Shown here: piece after piece, positions 63,775 to 64,000 of the stretch
Numbering within the stretch: the first letter of the stretch is position 1
How the letters are laid out: each line of letters begins with the position of its first letter
Assembly (NCBI RefSeq): GCF_004136575.1
Contig: NZ_NOIQ01000006.1
Coordinates: 1-64,000 of the forward strand
Direction of reading: 5' to 3'
Length of the DNA: 64,000 bases
Origin: Rothia koreensis
GTDB lineage: Bacteria > Actinomycetota > Actinomycetes > Actinomycetales > Micrococcaceae
The notes under the pieces: model-generated
What the model was told of the DNA's origin: nothing
The model's input: the letters and a program-made list of their open reading frames with translations, nothing else
Databases searched by the model: none
Made by a program: the position numbers and the translations under genes

Positions 63775-64000
63775 ATGACCGGTTCATTGCTCGCCGACGG
63801 GTCCACCGGGATCCTCGGCTTCGCCCCGCAACTGCTGGACAACGGGGTACCGACAACGCTCGGCATGTTCGCCTCAGAATTCATCGGGACCCTCTTGCTG
63901 GTCCTGCTGGGTTGCGGCGTCGTGGCCGGTCAGGTCCTGTCTCGCACCAAGAACAACGCCGGTGGCTGGCTCATGGTCGCTTTCGGTTGGGCACTGGGCG
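63775..64000 (+). CDS. glpF: glycerol uptake facilitator (MIP family), partial
   Basis: Only the first 75 codons are in the window. The start is the ATG at 63775 with GGAAAG upstream. An N-terminal stretch of about 30 residues is followed by the first transmembrane helix with MFASEFIGTLLLVLLGCG, the AEFxGT-like start of aquaglyceroporins, and then the NAGGWLMVAFGWALG second helix. The NPA boxes lie beyond the window edge. Channel for glycerol import; glpK is expected to follow. Confidence 0.85.
   Translation, partial: MTGSLLADGSTGILGFAPQLLDNGVPTTLGMFASEFIGTLLLVLLGCGVVAGQVLSRTKNNAGGWLMVAFGWALG

Overview
The window is an uninterrupted stretch of core chromosome from a high-GC Gram-positive bacterium. 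The gene content points to the Actinobacteria: mycothione reductase, polyphosphate glucokinase, a GarA/OdhI-type FHA protein, a class II DAHP synthase, a pknL/Rv2175c-like pair, SepF/Wag31-type polar growth genes, and a glnE-glnA2 pair. The neighbourhoods fit the order Micrococcales, probably Micrococcaceae, but I cannot name a genus. I see no rRNA, tRNA, IS element, integrase, prophage or CRISPR array.

Layout. 1-7988: a small membrane protein, glnE-glnA2 (nitrogen assimilation), panB, a tiny SPOR protein, map and ppgK. 8154-15362: nrdR and hisD (tight pair), dnaE, an RluA-type pseudouridine synthase and lspA, all on the minus strand. 15484-36440: the division and cell wall (dcw) cluster, all on the minus strand. 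In transcription order it reads mraZ-rsmH-ftsL-ftsI-murE-murF-mraY-murD-ftsW-murG-murC-ftsQ-ftsZ-pgeF-yggS-sepF-yggT-divIVA. 36769-43178: a DUF3040 membrane protein, dinB, a polyprenyl diphosphate synthase, and the divergent Rv2175c-like/pknL pair followed by aroG (synteny with M. tuberculosis Rv2173-Rv2178c). 43303-47116: an acyltransferase divergent from an esterase-FadD operon (lipid turnover). 47218-52278: mycothione reductase and pyruvate carboxylase. 52550-56102: an orphan ParA facing a merR-ftsR-garA-gcvH block. 56202-60748: putA with a divergent LysR regulator. 60753-64000: a SorC/DeoR-type regulator divergent from glpD-glpF, with glpF cut by the window edge.

How it works together. 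The dcw cluster makes lipid II and the septal machinery. Many of its genes overlap by 1-4 bases, so they are probably translationally coupled. MraZ and FtsR, both encoded here, are likely regulators of it. garA, gcvH, putA, pyc, glnE and glnA2 tie central carbon flow to nitrogen status.

I did not find a clearly new multi-gene system. The most distinctive signals are: (1) eight genes without a Shine-Dalgarno sequence whose start codon lies exactly 7 (ATG) or 6 (GTG) bases after a TANNNT -10 box, suggesting leaderless mRNAs; (2) three arrays of 10-bp-phased GTGG(A/G)G boxes in both orientations upstream of mraZ; (3) an acyltransferase with five tandem 11-residue amphipathic repeats; (4) palindromic operator candidates upstream of putA/lysR, garA and glpD; and (5) a garA-ftsR-merR locus lacking the nuclease gene found there in mycobacteria.
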